The notes below the pieces were generated by a model. That model searched no databases. It saw only the letters and a list, made by a program, of their open reading frames with translations, and was not told the origin of the DNA. Positions 54,650 to 64,000 of a stretch of 64,000 nucleotides of DNA are shown piece after piece. This stretch comes from Puccinia triticina (taxonomy: Eukaryota > Basidiomycota > Pucciniomycetes > Pucciniales > Pucciniaceae): assembly GCF_026914185.1 (NCBI RefSeq), contig NC_070562.1, forward strand, positions 5,146,001-5,210,000, written 5' to 3'. Numbering within the stretch: position 1 is the first letter of the stretch; every line of letters begins with the position of its first letter. The position numbers and the translations under genes were made by a program.

Positions 54650-56948
54650 ATGCACTTCTGCGCAAAGTTCCAACGGTACATTGCTCTCCATTCAATCTTC
54701 TACTTTTTTGCTGTAGTTTCACTTATCAAATCGGGAAAAAATCAGTTTTCTGAATGGGAGAACATTGCAGATAAACAAACGGATTTCTTTAGAGAGCATT
54801 GCAACACTGCTTCATTGGCAGGGCCTACTACGTCAATCATTCCTGAGAATTATTTAGAAAATACAGGGAATGAATCTCATCATCATCCTCATTCCCTCGC
54901 AAATCCGTTGCGGGCAGATTTTGAGGCCAAAGATCTTGTTTCAATGCCACTCTCTCCTGACTTGCAAAGTATGCTACATGAATTGGAAAAAAATTTACGC
55001 GAGGACAGCCACACTCAAGGAAAGCTGTTGACTACATTTGATCCAATTCCGTCCGCATCAATTACAAAAGACACTTGGACTCATGATACAAAGACTTGCA
55101 TTACTGGTAATTTGATTTCCTGCATCCCAATGCAAGTTTATACCCAATTTATTCACTGTACTTAATAATATTAATGTCTGAATCCATCATGGAATCCTAG
55201 GCTTGAAGCCCACAGCAAATGGTAGCATAATTTGTGCCACCCCTGAGATGGTCCAAAACATTCACAGCAGTATTTGTGTCAATCCAGGTTAGTATTATAC
55301 ATGGATTCATCAGATCTAAGTTGTATTTGACTTACCTGACTTCATTCAGTGTCAAGAGTTGGTCACATTCATTGTGACAAAGCACTCAAAATTCCACCAT
55401 TAAATGTCAAAAATACCCTGTTTTCATCCACAAAATCAAACAAAAGATCAGCAGCTGAATATCTGATTCAACAGGATTGCCAAGGCACAAAGGTGCAGAG
55501 TGATGAAAATACTTTTACAAAAGGATATTTTATGATATCACTCCTCAAAAAACACTATGACAAGTTTGGTGAAACACTCAATTCCAAGTGTTTCACCAAG
55601 AGACAGATGTATCCAAACACACACATCCCGTATCCATACCTTCAGATCAATGTAGGATTATTTTTGGGAAAAAATTATCCTGTGGTCCTGAGGGTTGTCA
55701 ATCCAACAACAAAAAGAGCTCAAGAAAATCAGAAGCTGTCTTCAAGCTATTATCTTCTAATCAGATGGATCTATAAGCTCCACGAAGAGTGGCTGAACAG
55801 TTGGAATATCCCTACATTCATGTACAGGGTGTTGCAAGAGAGGTTATTAGATTGGCTTGACTATGAAATATCTGGATCAGATGATCAAGGTATTCCTATC
55901 ATTGGGATCAGAAGATCATCAAAATTTGAATGGACAAGAGATGATAAATTTGGTGATGCTCAGATAAAATTAATTCAGTACTTCTCAAAGGGGGATGCAA
56001 GCCTTGAAGTAGAGAATATTACCAAATACTTGTTGGAGGATTTCAAAGCTAGGAATCCAAGTTAGTAATTCCTTTCAAACTGTCACAGAGTTAAGAAAAT
56101 GAATTACTGAGTTGATGAATAATATCAAATTTGATTCTCAAATCAAAGTGCACCTCTTTGGGGTGAAACTTTTTTCAGAGCACCCATCCACCTTGAATCA
56201 TCAAACAAAAGAATTTAATGAATTTTATTCATACCCCAGTTTCAAAAAGAATATGGATGATTTATTGCTCTTGGTCCCCCAAAAAAATGTCTTCAATAAC
56301 TTGGTCTATTATCCGAAGTTTGACATTGTAGGTAAGACAGTTCCATTATTCTTTATTGCAAACTTCAGCTGTCAATACAAAGCTGGAAGGGTTGGCCTTG
56401 CAAAAAAGTTCAGGACCATCCATCCAAAGTTATCAATTGCAATGTACTTCCCAAGTGAAGATTCAGACGATAAGATCTTCTGTATTTTGAATAAAGATCA
56501 AAATAAAAGCCCCATCATGTACCATAATCTATATAAGAAACTCAAAGCACTACTTGCGGCAATCAATTACATTCATATTGAGGCCTATAAATATCTCAAC
56601 ATAAAGGAAGTGAAATTTGATCAAAGCAGAAGAGAATTATTTGAATGGCTGTTCAAACTTATCCTCAATCCAACCAAAAGATCTCCCCCCCTATTTGGGA
56701 CTACAAAAATTGAGGGAGATCATGCTCCATGGGAGTTCAAGAAAGAGAAAGAGAATGGAGATTTATTCTTTGATGGCTTTCAAATTGTTCAAATACAATT
56801 GATTAAGTATTTTTCTGAGGATGAATATCCTATTATTTTGGAAAGAACTGCTGCATTCATTCTCATAACTTGGTATCAGGAGAATTACCCATCTGGCCTC
56901 AAAACTTTCTATCAAAAGATCAACAATCATTTCAATACACAACATTGA
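54650..56948 (+). CDS. paralogue B: secreted-type protein of unknown family, intact
   Basis: Four exons, 54650-55106, 55201-55287, 55350-56060, 56149-56948, join with consistent phase (each break after the first codon base) to 684 residues. The N-terminus (IALHSIFYFFAVVSL) is a predicted signal peptide; no other membrane segment is evident. Exon 3 and exon 4 encode related domains. Each has a Trp/Tyr-rich helix pair and (R/E)LL(D/E)W-like motif, then IIGI or PLFGTT, then QIKLIQYFS or QIQLIKYFS, then YLLEDFKARNP or ILITWYQENYP. I recognise no known family. The upstream 450 bp is also duplicated, so the promoter may be shared with paralogue A. AT-rich codon use matches A but not the Nab2-like and RFC4 genes. 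Confidence 0.78.
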
Positions 56949-57691
56949 TGTATTTTTCCATCCTTTGAAAAAGCTCAATTCAATGAAAATTCAGGAGAAA
57001 AATTCTCAAAAAAATTAAAAAAAAAAAATTGAGCCTTTTGTGTTGCCAAATGTACACCAAGGTAGAGATTAAGAGCCCATAACTGGAGATTCTATCTTCA
57101 GTTTCACTGCGGTTTTTGTAATCAGTCTCTTTTTTTCCTTCTCAGAATGAATGAGAATCTTCCCCTATCTTCTTTCCCACTGCTCATCCCTCATCATTAG
57201 AACAAAAATCAACATAACTGGTAAGATGGAAATGAAAACCATCAGTTTTTCTGAATCTGATTACTGAGCTGAACAAAAATTACAAAGTGTGTTGTAAATA
57301 CTGAGTTCAATTTTACACAAGGCAAGCTAGCAGATGCAGGTGTCTGTTTGGGATCTTTGGACTTGTGAGGGCTCCTTGACCACCTTTCTCTTTTGCTTCT
57401 GAGCTTTTCCTCAAAGCATTTTTTCTGTTCCTGGCTCACCCTTTCTGATCTCAGTACCAATTGTCATTATTTTTTTGCACTAAGGGTCTGGGAAATCAGA
57501 GAAGAAGGTTTGAAATTGCCAACAGAGCTTTTAACGCCTCTTGTCACTGCCAATTTCCACTTCACTGAAACCTTCCAGAATCTCCAATAAACTTGCAAAG
57601 CAGGAGCTCAGGTCCTCAGGAGAGCTTCCAGCTCTCTTTTTTTTATTGTTGGACCTGAATGTTCTCCAGGAGCTACTTTGAAATCCTATAT
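56949..57691. other. no recognised gene
   Basis: AT-rich 3' flank of paralogue B; frames at 57242-57460 (minus) and 57393-57590 (plus) are unsupported. Confidence 0.4.
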
Positions 57692-57980
57692 CAACACCGC
57701 AACAGCTACGCTACGCTACAAAAAGCGGCATTATAGCGTAGCGTAGCGATGCCCCGCTATTCCTATAGACGGATAGCGAAAGTGTAGCGGTATTTTCGCT
57801 ACTATTAGCGGTAGCGTAGCGACGGTCCCGCTATGATAAATTGGAACTCCATGTAGCGGAGCGATTTTTTTGCGCTATCGCTAAGAAATAGTAAAGCTTT
57901 AGCGCAGTAGCGCACCAATGCACTACTTTTCAGTGATAGCGCGGAAATACCGCTACACCGCTATCAGCGCCTGAAAAGCA
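57692..57980. mobile_element. diverged CGCTA-word element
   Basis: Begins CAACACCGCAACAGCTACGC, similar to the other CGCTA-word ends, and is packed with TAGCG/CGCTA words. No clear right inverted end or duplication, so probably a truncated or old copy. Confidence 0.6.
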
Positions 57981-58117
57981 CATGTGGGGCATGCGGCACA
58001 GTCTACTCTCACCAATTTAAGCGTAATCTGACGCAATGCTGCACTAAACTCAATAGGTGCCCAGCATCCGGTGGCCCTGGCCTCTTTGACTGATTTCAAA
58101 ACTCCCAAGTTCCTGGT

Positions 58118-60539
58118 TTGCTTACTATGGCAGCCGTAAACCTCAATTCAACTCCAGATTGCATTCAAGCCATCTCAAACCCTGATCCTACTAGTACTCC
58201 TGCCCATGGCCCACAAATTCCGCCAAAAATAAGGCAATCTGCCCGCAAAAGAAATCCAACTTCTAACCCAGGTTTTGTTTCAACTGAAACGGATTCTTGC
58301 AGAACCCTTCAAGTCCCTACTGTTAGCAACAGAAACACAACCAGATCAAATTTTTCAAACTCTGGAACGGGCTCCCACTGCCAGGTAATGGTTTTCACAA
58401 GTTTTATTAAATCCATCCAACTTATAATTTCCACGTTAATTGGGTATCACGTTTTGATATATATTTCAGATGGAAGTTTAATCCACCTCATGCCAAGACA
58501 CCGGTGTTGCACCTGAAAAGATGTACAACATGTCGCAGAACTCAGACAATGAAAACAAAAAAGCAGCCACATGTTCACTTAAGTCAAAAGCCAAAAAGAA
58601 TATCGCCCCTTGGAAGGATGGAACAGATAGTGTTCTTGTGTACTTCACCCAGATAGAAAATTCTCTCTCTTCCTGTTGTCTTTGGTACAAAAAATTTGTC
58701 AAAGTGTCCACCTCCTCGTACTACAACTTGAAGATTCACTGTGATGACATTGACTTTAAAGGAACAATCCAGTCAGCTTGCCTCAATTGATCCAGAGCCA
58801 TTGCTGCAGCCTCAGGTTGCAAGCTACCACCAACTGCTGCTCAAATAGCTCAAGAATCTTTGGGGTTGGACAAGAAGTCAGGTGCTGCAATTTCAGCATT
58901 TGTTGCGAAGGGCCGTTTTGAAAATCATACTTCAAACAAGTTGATGGTCTACTGGCTGATTGAAAAGTCACTACCCTGGGCTTGATTTGAGGATAGGACC
59001 TTGCGTATTGTCTGTGACAACATGAATCCCCTATCAAACATCCATTCCCAAACTTGGGCAGTGAAAACTGCTCAAAACCTTTATCTAGTGCTTCAGCAAG
59101 CAGTTCTGGATGAAATCAAGGTGAGTGCATGCAATATACATCCAAGATTAATATTCTCAACACTGAGATTTGATATCCTTGTTTTCAGCACGCAAACTCA
59201 AAAATCAGCCTTGTCTCCAATGTTTGGACTACCAAAGGAGGCCATAAGTTTTTCATTGGAATCTCTGCATGTTACATAACTAAAGAGTGGGTCTATCAAT
59301 CACAGCACCTCACAATCAAACACATATCATGGAATCACAACGGAAAGTTTCTTGCTGTGCTGTTGGCCAGGGTCCTCATAAAGAATAACCTTCAAAAACA
59401 GATAAGTGCAATTTTGTTTTACCTGAAAACCATAGATTGGTTCAAAATGCTGATACTTTGCTTACACTAATTACATCCTAGCAAAGACAACTTATTTGGG
59501 TTCTAATAACTTTACAATGACAGCTGAATTATCTTGTTTAATTGGTGATAACGACGACACGTTCTGGGATCATTTGGTCAACCACCAGCAATTTTTCTGT
59601 CATGTGCTATCCCTCATCTTAGGCGCAGGCCTTGCCGCAATCAAGTTATCAACTTCCGAGGGGCCTGCCCCACAAAAATCCAATTCCATTCAAAACCTTC
59701 CAACAATTAGTGAAGAGGGAGAGTGCTTGAAGAGATTGCTGCTTCAGATGATGAGGTTGATATTAATACATCATCAGAATCCAAATCAGAATCCAAAGCC
59801 AAAGCCAATCCTAAACCTACAGGAAAAATCAAGAAGAAAGGAAAGTATGCCAAAAGTGGCATTGGTTTTACTTTGCACAAGCAACAGTGGGTCAGCTACG
59901 CTAACAAAGCTGTTAGCGTAGCGTAACGCAGCGCAAATGCGCTATTTTTTAGCGTAGTGTTAGCCCAATTGCGCGCATCTGCGCTAACGCTACGCACGCA
60001 GGGTGCAAAGATATTTTAGCTTTTAGCGTAGCGTTAGCGCAGATTTGCGCAATGGCGCTAACGCTAAGCACGCAGGGCGCAAAATAGCGTTCGCTACGCT
60101 GTGCTACAGCGCTTTTTGAGGCAAAAAAGGCCGTTTTTCCGCTAAAAGCGCCTTAGCGCAACGTAGCGCAGCGTAGCGGCTGTAGTTTAGCGCTAACGCT
60201 AAACAAAAATTGGCGTGCTGTTAGCGCCGCTGAAAATTAGCGCAGCGTAGCGGCGCTAACAGCGCGCTAACGCTATTCAAAAAAGGCCAGCGCTTTTTGC
60301 CGCTACGCTAAACGTTAGGGCTAAAATAGCGTAGTTTAGCGTAGCGGCCCACTGTTGGCACAAGGTGAGCTACTATTCACGTTCATATGCTCTTAAACTC
60401 TTTTTAACTACATTCAATTAGTCATTCAATCAACTTGTTGTTTAATCTTGCAGATTGACTATGTGTGTTGTTGAATAGTGAGCTCTCCCGCAAAGCAATC
60501 TGAGTTCAAGGTTTGGGCTGAAAAGCTTGGTTACAACGG
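58118..60539 (+). pseudogene. hAT transposase, decayed and interrupted
   Basis: Coding-like blocks in order: Ser/Thr-rich N-terminus (58118-58386) with a GTAATG...TTTCAG intron; a degenerate BED-finger region (SSCCLWYKKFVKVSTSSYYNLKIHCD, 58665-58740) whose zinc ligands are partly lost; LMVYWLIEKSLPW (about 58940); VWTTKGGHKFFIGISACYI (about 59228); GSNNFTMTAEL and an acidic tail; KSGIGFTLHK (about 59850); and, beyond an insertion, SSPAKQSEFKVWAEKLGY (about 60485). These match fungal hAT transposases. In-frame stops (for example near 58787 and 58984) and shifts show it is dead. A CGCTA-word foldback interrupts it at 59882-60357, and homology stops at about 60539, where another element begins. 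Confidence 0.8.
59882..60357. mobile_element. CGCTA-word foldback element, copy 2
   Basis: 476 bp, ends CAACAGTGGGTCAGCTACGC and AGCGTAGCGGCCCACTGTTG, with a perfect 7-bp duplication GCACAAG (59875-59881, 60358-60364). Interior of CGCTA/TAGCG/GCGCTAAC words as in copy 1. It landed in the hAT pseudogene. Confidence 0.92.
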
Positions 60540-60734
60540 TGTGGTGAGATCAATCAACCAGCAAGAGTATACAAAAGAGGTAGATTTTAATATCAAATTA
60601 CAGTATAAACTACATACAAAACATACATAGTACAAATAACCTTCATATTAAATTTCACTCAGCTGTCACAATTATTCTCACACCCAGAAAACTGGTAACA
60701 TTTCTTTACACAAGTATCAGGCATGTAACATATC

Positions 60735-60900
60735 TCATAGTACATATAACATTCCTCCTCTTCATCCCTTACATATAACATTACTCTTTACATCACCTAC
60801 ATATAACATTCCCCTTTATATCCCTTAGATATAGCATTCCTCTTTACATCACCTACATATAACATTCCTCTTTACATCCATTACATATAACATTCCTCAT
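60735..60900 (+). repeat. about 28-bp tandem repeat ACATATAACATTCCTCTTTACATC
   Basis: Six irregular copies (CATATAACATTCCTC, TTTACATCMYYT). Confidence 0.8.
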
Positions 60901-61275
60901 CTCTTGCGCACTGAACACAGGTAACTAGGGTTCAGAGTCAGATAGAGTTAAGAATAGTTCTAAAGATTGTGCCACACTATAAATTCTTAGTGTACATTCT
61001 CCCAGAACCTAGAAGCTTATTCAAGGAAGGCAGCCCTTCAAGCACCCGTGTAGTCTGTCATTATCCATGACTTCTACATTTCCCTTCCAAGCTCAGATCA
61101 CGCCTAGCATAGAAGTTCCACAAGTGGTGTCCCAACAGTGGCTTTTTGATCCTTCAATTTTTGTAATTGTCACCGCTTGTGTTTCTGGACTCTTGAATTT
61201 CGCGGCATTTAGTATGAGCCATTGTTGTATTATTGCTTGTGCCTGTGAAGCCTGCTGATTGGTTAAGGGCATTGA

Positions 61276-61614
61276 TCAACGGATCCACTCAATAGATGTG
61301 GTTGCCAAAACCTTGACCACAGTGGAGTTCCAAGGCAAATTGGCACCAAGATGGGTATCCCAGTCAAAAGTGAGTCTTGAGATACCGGCCAACGCAAGAG
61401 TCTTTTCCACACTGGCCTTTGTTTGAGAACTGATGGCTAGGCCCTTATGTTGGCCTTTCAAGACAGCAGGAGTAAAGGGTGGAGACTTGATGTTCTTCCG
61501 TATTTCTTTCTCTGCCTGAGAGACAAAGTATTCTATCTCTGCCGGAGTTGTAGCCTTCAACGTGAGGCGTAATTGATTGAGTTGCTTCTTGATTTCAGCT
61601 GTTCTTCTTTCCAC
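61276..61614 (-). CDS. 112-codon frame of unknown function in the 60540-61754 element
   Basis: A Lys/Glu/Thr-rich helical frame (ERRTAEIKKQLNQLRLTLKA..., then SRLTFDWDTHLGAN). The frame is open upstream to about 61670 and shows good coding character. It has no catalytic motif; a Gag-like or DNA-binding role is possible but unproven. Confidence 0.35.
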   Translation of the reverse strand: MERRTAEIKKQLNQLRLTLKATTPAEIEYFVSQAEKEIRKNIKSPPFTPAVLKGQHKGLAISSQTKASVEKTLALAGISRLTFDWDTHLGANLPWNSTVVKVLATTSIEWIR

Positions 61615-61754
61615 CCAGTATTGGGCCTTGATTTCTTCAGGGTTTGGAGCAGCTGTATAATTGTGAGGCTGTTTTGGATGACCAATGTGGAACTTCTACG
61701 TAAGGCGTGATCTGAGCATTTTGATGCTGTTGCTGGTTGATTGATCTCACCACA

Positions 61755-62735
61755 ACCTCCCCCAACTTGTTTGTCTGCCCTCAGACAAAAGTTCGCGTGA
61801 TTTCCGCGCTCCGCGCGCTATATTTAATGTCTTGAACCTGAGAAAACTGAGTACTTGAGAGATGTGATTGATTTCATTATACAAATTGTGTGCGCTGTCC
61901 TGCGGCGTAGTTATCTTATTGAGTTGCGGGACCCAATTGGAGGAACTTTGGCAAAAGTTATCCTAGTGCGCGGGAATAGACATTTTTCTCAGAGGTTTTG
62001 TACTCAAGACGTTGAATAATATCAATATATTTGTTTTGACTTTAATTGAACTAGGGCAGGATCTTATAATTAAACTATTAATCAAATTTATATATCTAAT
62101 AATATTCATTTAAATCCTCCCCATAAATCATATTCTATGAGGATTATCTGGATTTCTAAACTAATTGTTTTAATCTTCTTGATTCTGGCTGAGTTCAATT
62201 ACCGTCTTCAAATCTAAATTCTATCCTTCTTCACCCTTCACACAATCACCCTGTCAACTTGTCCTTTTCAGCTCAACTAGTTTAACCTCCACATTTGGAT
62301 TCTGCAATTGTCCACTTGATTTCGCCGGCCAAAGATCATCACCAAGAATTTCGCAGCATCAGCGTAAGCCATTTCTTATTTCATTGTTAGATCTTTAATA
62401 TGTCCTAATTCTATTGATGAATGAATTTTTCATTCATTCTGGGGTGCTTTTTAGGACTTTGCTGTATTGGTCTGTTGTTAAGATTTCATCAGACTAGACA
62501 ATCTTTTAGCTCTTCAAGACAATTTGCTGTTTGCTTGTTCACAGCCTACTCTCGACCAACTGATCCCACAGCTCGAGTTCTTCATGATTGCCTTCAAAAC
62601 CAATTGCTAGTTGGCTTGCTTTTACAGATTGGTCCATTACACGATATAGAACAATTTTTGATTTGTGCTTATCAAGACGGTTCACTGTTCTTTGGTCCAG
62701 CTGATTCCACAGCTCAAAGTCTTCACGCTCACTTC
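61755..62735. other. no recognised gene
   Basis: A CCGCGCTCCGCGCGCTATATTTAA stretch near 61820 could be promoter-like. Two 31-bp similar stretches (CARCTGATYCCACAGCTC...TCTTCA) at about 62559 and 62699 are direct repeats. A 118-codon frame starting at 62421 is unsupported. Confidence 0.35.
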
Positions 62736-63001
62736 TCTCCCAAAACAAACTCAACATCGTTACTGAAGTCGTCTTAGTTTTAATTCAAAAGTACTGTCAC
62801 AAACACCTCCCACGCTCCTACATTAAACAAGAAGACCGCATCCAATTGTACCGCGAGGTTCGCGACAGCTTCACGATGGTGAGCTTTTATCCTTCAATGA
62901 ATCCCTTTCAACATCTACTAACTACCCTTTTTTTACAGACCAATCTCCATATTCTTCTTGGAAGCTTTTTCGCCGCTTTCCATAGCCGCGCTTCGTTAGA
63001 T
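62736..63001 (+). repeat. inverted repeat, left arm, with truncated gene copy
   Basis: About 265 bp that return inverted at 63148-63408 with about 93% identity by eye. The plus strand keeps one frame across an exon (to ATG 62878-62880), an intron GTGAGC...TTACAG and a second exon (NLHILLGSFFAAFHSRASL). Confidence 0.85.
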
Positions 63002-63013
63002 GCCCGGTGGCGC

Positions 63014-63536
63014 CTACGAGTTGGAAGAGTTGGACGGTTCCATCATGACTAGAAAATATGCGGCATCACATGTTAAATACTATCACAAACGATCGGAGGG
63101 GAAGGAAAATGAAAAACTTACTGTCTTGATTGGCGTCTTGGCCGTCTAACGAAGCGCGGCTATGGAAAGCGGCGAAAAAGCTTCCAAGAAGAATATGGAG
63201 ATTGGTCTGTAAAAAAAAGGGTAGTTGGTATATGTTGAAAGGGATTCATTGAAGGATAAAAGCTCACCATTGTGAAGCTGTCGCAAACCTCGCGGTACAA
63301 TTGGATGTGATCTTCTTGTTCAATGTAGGAGCGTGGAAGGTGTTTGGACAGTACTTTCGAATTAAAACTAAGACGACTTCAGTAACGACGTCGAGTTTGG
63401 TTTGGGAGTAACATTCTCCAACGATGGTTGGAAAGCCGTTAGGAGCAAGTAATCTAGCAATATCAACATCATCGGCTGCACGGCTAAGAGTTTGAGGAGA
63501 GTCGTTGGGTACAATGATTGGATTTTCGTAAGACAT
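63014..63536 (-). pseudogene. unrecognised three-exon gene in the right arm of the inverted repeat
   Basis: Starts ATG 63534-63536 (MSYENPIIVPND). The gene model has an intron GTGAGC...TTACAG inside the arm and a third exon after GTAAGT...TTCTAG, ending at about 63014. Compared with the left arm it lacks one base near 63343 (GTCCAAAC against GTCACAAAC), which breaks the frame before the intron. The arm part is therefore probably non-functional unless splicing differs. No domain recognised. Confidence 0.45.
63148..63408 (-). repeat. inverted repeat, right arm
   Basis: Reverse complement of 62736-63001; the spacer of about 145 bp is single-copy. Confidence 0.85.
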
Positions 63537-64000
63537 TATGTGAAGCTTTTCGTCTGGACGATATTTCGGGTCGAGGTCTTTTCTTTCTGAGGTCTATGGG
63601 TTGTGTGATTCTTGGTGGTTGGAAGGACAAGAAGGGTCTGATTTATATGGACGAGATTCGAGGATCATTCGAGTGGTCAGGATAGGCGCAGGATTCAAGA
63701 GAAACCTTGTAGTAACGGTCTAGACGAAGGAAAAGCGGATCGATCAAATCAGTAAAGGAACGTTAAAGATCACTACATGTAGTGGTATAAAAAAAAATGT
63801 CAACCTTGGCAACATGAAAAGGATTAGAGATCGAGTTTCAGCGTCTTCGTTTTCGACCTTCCCTGTTAAATTTGGTGTCAGTACAAGATCGATCTAGGAA
63901 GCAAGGTCTCGATTTTTGGAAAACAAAGAAAATCACTTAGATAACAAACAAGAGCTGAGGGTTTGAAATAATAGCGTACCGTTTCCGTGAAATACGATCC
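63537..64000. other. upstream flank of the 63.5-kb gene; window edge
   Basis: Probably promoter or 5' untranslated sequence of the minus-strand gene, or the start of another gene beyond the window. No frame is supported. Confidence 0.3.

Larger units (their letters stand above)
60540..61754. mobile_element. element with 25-bp inverted ends TGTGGTGAGATCAATCAACC
   Basis: The left end TGTGGTGAGATCAATCAACC and the complementary right end (to 61754) enclose 1.2 kb. The hAT homology breaks exactly at its left edge. No target duplication is visible. TG...CA ends would also suit an LTR. It contains a tandem repeat (60735-60900) and a minus-strand frame (61614-61276). Confidence 0.5.

Overview
This window looks like a repeat-rich fungal nuclear genome, most plausibly a rust fungus (Pucciniales, Puccinia-like). 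The grounds are short GT-AG introns (about 60-140 bp) in every supported gene, a basidiomycete-style LTR retrotransposon, hAT and Helitron remnants, and a pair of lineage-specific genes with predicted signal peptides. The assignment to rusts is inference from gene style. No rRNA gene, no intact tRNA gene, no CRISPR array and no bacterial operon structure was seen.

Layout. 0-17.5 kb holds no intact gene. It has a 12-bp minisatellite (1-450), a 28-bp satellite split by a foldback element (1690-2757), a hAT-type MITE (4648-5258), a foldback with palindromic ends (5710-6124), a broken Helitron helicase (7500-9270), dispersed repeats, a CACTG MITE (14784-15071), a GGTACC/GGACAGGA-type element (15344-16056) and an array of CACTCAATGACC/GGTCATTGAGTG dyads (16234-17500). 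A membrane RING-H2 gene lies at 19099-19590. 20311-31047 is one young Ty3/gypsy element with 4-bp target duplications; its 3' LTR is split by a 2.5-kb CACTG/CACCA-type element (28453-30937). A 1.3-kb foldback (34375-35687) precedes the first clear housekeeping gene, a seven-exon Nab2-like poly(A)-RNA-binding protein (minus, 38940-36259). A complete seven-exon RFC4/RFC2-type clamp-loader subunit follows (plus, 41760-43371).

44-57 kb is a direct segmental duplication. Two four-exon paralogues of an unrecognised family, probably secreted, lie at 44250-46579 (frameshifted) and 54650-56948 (intact). Between them are a GTTA-word MITE, a solo LTR, a 24-bp satellite holding a second hAT-type MITE, and a gag-like remnant inside an older repeat. 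57.7-61.8 kb is a decayed hAT transposase broken by two insertions. 62.7-63.4 kb is a gene-bearing inverted repeat.

The genes do not form a pathway: nuclear mRNA maturation (Nab2-like), DNA replication (RFC4), a membrane ubiquitin ligase (RING) and a duplicated secreted-protein gene sit in separate islands within transposons. The strongest unexplained signal is that arrays of the same inverted dyad (GATGACC...GGTCATC) recur inside at least three structurally different non-autonomous elements and once free-standing. Close behind are two element families built from tiny self-complementary word sets (CGCTA; GTTAC) and a retrotransposon whose primer-binding site runs on into an antisense tRNA-Tyr-like sequence.
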